The position numbers were made by a program, and so were the translations under genes. This document shows, piece by piece, positions 62,421-64,000 of a DNA stretch of 64,000 bases. This DNA comes from Alteromonas sp. KC3 (lineage in GTDB: Bacteria > Pseudomonadota > Gammaproteobacteria > Enterobacterales > Alteromonadaceae). Within the stretch, counting starts at the first letter, position 1, and the number at the start of each line of letters is the position of its first letter. The notes under the pieces are model-generated. The model ran no database searches. It was not told the origin of the DNA and saw nothing but the letters and a program-made list of their open reading frames with translations. The DNA lies in NCBI RefSeq assembly GCF_016756315.1, contig NZ_AP024235.1, positions 4,278,001 through 4,342,000 on the forward strand. Reading direction: 5' to 3'.

Positions 62421-63323
62421 ATGCGTTTTATGTTTTTTACGTGGCTAGCGTTAATGCCCTTTTTTGCTATAGCAGAGTTCGCTGCCTCTGCCCCCTATGA
62501 AATGCCGAGAACTCATGCGCACCCAATCGAAAACAAAGCGACTGGCGGTCACTACACGTTATACATAAAACTACCCGATGCGTATCACACCAAAACAGAA
62601 GAAAGCGACCAAGCATTAACTGATGTAAAGCCGCTAAAGCACTACCCGGTTATTTATACCACTGACGCCGTATGGCATATGGACTTGCTGTCGGGTGTAA
62701 CAGAGTTTCTTTTACCTGATGTAATTTTGGTGGGTATTTCTTGGCAACACAATATGCCAACCAACATTGATTATGGTGAAAGAAGAGCCTTTGCCAGCCG
62801 CTTCAAAGACTATTCATTTGTACCGCACGACAAACCCGATATACAAGCCAAGTACCAGTTCGGGCAAGGCGATAAGCACCTTCGCTTTATACAACAAGAT
62901 ATTATTCCCTACATAGAAGAGCACTACCGCACATTGCCAGATGAAAGAGCCTACTTAGGTTACTCGATGGGCGCTGAGTTTGGTGGGTTCATGCTACTTA
63001 GCGCACCCAATACCTTTAACTATTATCTATTGGGTAGCCCTTCACTCGATACCACAAGCCTTAGTTTTTTGAAGACGTTGAAATATGAAGCATCACCACA
63101 AAACCCAATTAACACAGATGTGTTTGTGTCGATTGGCGAATTAGAAACAACCAGAATGGCACTCACCAACGAATTTGTTGAGTTGCTCGAACATTACAAA
63201 GTGCAGGGAGTTAGTGTAGAACAACTAAGCGTAATTTCAGATAGCGATCACACCAGTGCGGTGCCCGATACATTTTCGCAAGGAATTAGGTGGTTAGGGG
63301 CAAAGTTAAGCGAGAAGCAGTAG
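62421..63323 (+). CDS. Secreted alpha/beta-hydrolase esterase (IroE/esterase D type)
   Basis: A 300-residue exported hydrolase with a signal peptide (to about 19, FAIAEFA). It has the putative-esterase fold: strand YPVIYTTDAVWHM, LVGISWQHNMPTN, the nucleophile elbow GYSMGAEFGGFML (GxSxG, Ser about 175), then IGELE and a final His in SDHTSAVP. The family includes siderophore esterases such as IroE and S-formylglutathione hydrolase; with iron genes at 42-53 kb a siderophore role is possible but they are not adjacent. AAGGAAAAGCTTT precedes the ATG. Confidence 0.85.
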   Translation: MRFMFFTWLALMPFFAIAEFAASAPYEMPRTHAHPIENKATGGHYTLYIKLPDAYHTKTEESDQALTDVKPLKHYPVIYTTDAVWHMDLLSGVTEFLLPDVILVGISWQHNMPTNIDYGERRAFASRFKDYSFVPHDKPDIQAKYQFGQGDKHLRFIQQDIIPYIEEHYRTLPDERAYLGYSMGAEFGGFMLLSAPNTFNYYLLGSPSLDTTSLSFLKTLKYEASPQNPINTDVFVSIGELETTRMALTNEFVELLEHYKVQGVSVEQLSVISDSDHTSAVPDTFSQGIRWLGAKLSEKQ

Positions 63324-63326
63324 ATA

Positions 63327-63364
63327 CAAAAAAGGCGCTAACTCTTCGAGTAGCGCCTTTCTTT
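63327..63364 (+). terminator. Intrinsic terminator after the esterase
   Basis: Stem GGCGCTA (63334-63340) with TAGCGCC (63351-63357), inner CTC/GAG pairs around TTC, then TTTCTTTT. Confidence 0.85.
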
Positions 63365-63492
63365 TAAGCGTTAAGCTTGGGGGATGATTTACATCATGCC
63401 GAGAGAACTATCACGCAGACCTTATTCCTATTGACTTTCATATAGTTATGGAAACAATACTGTCTACATTGTTGGCTACATTACGCAATGAT

Positions 63493-64000
63493 ATGAGCAA
63501 GAAGACAGACACAAAGCACCTAAAGTTACGTGGAAATATCTGGTGGTATCAACGCAGAATCCCTAAGCACTTAATCAATCAATACCCTAATCAATCATTC
63601 ATCCAAGTTAGTCTTGATACTGCTGACATACGGCAGGCTAGACGTAAGCGTGACATTATCAATGGAGAACTAGAGTCTAAAGCACTCCGTTGCTCTACAA
63701 ACTCAGAAAGTGCTCAATTCAGAGAAATAGTTCGAGAAATGAGGCGTGACCAAAAGAACTACCCTGAAGAATGGGATTTGGGTATCTATCCAGAAAAGCT
63801 TGAATCACAAGGTCGAAAGGTAGAGCTAGAAGCCTACATGACGGTAACTGGCGCTAAAGACTTCAGCACCAAATACAAGCTTCGTATGTCTGAAGCACTG
63901 AAGATGTGGCAAGACGATTGGGGCAAAGGAAAAACCGAGGACACTATCCAGAAAGTTGAATCAGCCGTAAAGGACTTCAGTAAATATTGCTTTAAGACCT
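63493..64000 (+). CDS. Tyrosine recombinase / phage-type integrase, N-terminal part (cut by window edge)
   Basis: The first 169 codons of an integrase; the catalytic domain lies beyond the window. The N-terminal part reads KHLKLRGNIWWYQRRIPKHLINQYP and then VSLDTADIRQARRKRDIIN, the DUF6538-type domain seen on integrases of genomic islands and phages. A core-binding (SAM-like) domain begins near residue 140 (KLRMSEALKMWQDDWGKGKTEDTIQKVESAVKDF). ATG 63493 is used; an ATG at 63448 is in frame but lacks support. It follows host genes without a tRNA, so the attachment site is not evident. Confidence 0.85.
   Translation, partial: MSKKTDTKHLKLRGNIWWYQRRIPKHLINQYPNQSFIQVSLDTADIRQARRKRDIINGELESKALRCSTNSESAQFREIVREMRRDQKNYPEEWDLGIYPEKLESQGRKVELEAYMTVTGAKDFSTKYKLRMSEALKMWQDDWGKGKTEDTIQKVESAVKDFSKYCFKT

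Noticed and set aside
63372..63400. Third GGGGG-type ECF promoter before the integrase (TTGGGGGA at about 63376)
   Set aside because: The base group 16 positions further is CGAG-like rather than CGTCT, and the site is next to a host terminator; treated as coincidence.
1..64000. CRISPR arrays, insertion sequences, rRNA or tRNA genes
   Set aside because: Reading the intergenic stretches showed no regularly spaced long repeats, no transposase and no cloverleaf-like sequence. This was by eye, so a degenerate element could be missed.

Overview
The window (about 45% GC by eye, densely coded, no tRNA or rRNA gene seen) looks like chromosome from a marine gammaproteobacterium of the Alteromonas group. 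This rests on the gene complement: several large TonB-dependent receptors including the Xanthomonas/Caulobacter-type class, many GGDEF proteins, split pntAA/pntAB/pntB, glmS beside a DeoR regulator, a DUF6435 miniprotein and sigma-54 signalling. The species call is inference, not a database match.

Layout. 0-5 kb: the 5' end of a TonB-dependent receptor, a DUF2721 protein, a lipoprotein nucleosidase, a LysR regulator and a FadL porin. 5-14 kb: a diguanylate cyclase, then a minus-strand operon of adaptor, ABC ATPase, ABC permease, sigma-54 response regulator and histidine kinase; it has a sigma-54-like promoter and an upstream palindrome where an enhancer would sit. 14-24.6 kb: a large 7TM-PAS-GGDEF-EAL protein, a periplasmic binding-like protein, agmatinase, and the amino-sugar genes glmS/DeoR and glmU around a Gfo/Idh/MocA oxidoreductase. 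24.8-36 kb: a cache-GGDEF protein, an alkylation-repair operon (Ada-AraC-AlkA fusion, Ogt, a DMT exporter), a serine hydrolase, arginine decarboxylase SpeA (with agmatinase, a route from arginine to putrescine), an unrecognised small protein and pntAA-AB-B.

36-54 kb is the most interesting part. A TonB receptor is followed by a flavin-dependent halogenase-like protein, SapC and a DUF6445 protein. Next comes an iron-type locus (DUF2271/ApbE-like, an eight-EF-hand protein, DUF4198 and a TonB receptor) with a Fur box lying across two divergent promoters. Then comes a second receptor, paralogous to the first but carrying an N-terminal STN signalling domain, divergent from an ECF sigma factor and a FecR-like anti-sigma factor. 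An identical promoter-like pattern, GGGGG-N16-CGTCT, stands before both the first receptor operon and the sigma-factor gene. I infer one surface-signalling circuit: the STN receptor senses a ligand and, through FecR and the sigma factor, switches on the receptor-halogenase operon 10-15 kb away.

54-64 kb: a diguanylate cyclase, a PpiC parvulin, a PadR / HAAS-domain / metallophosphoesterase operon with a 17-bp-arm palindrome just before padR, a serine hydrolase divergent from a ToxR/CadC-type regulator with a beta-propeller sensor half, an alpha/beta esterase, and the start of a tyrosine recombinase that may mark the edge of an integrated element continuing beyond the window.
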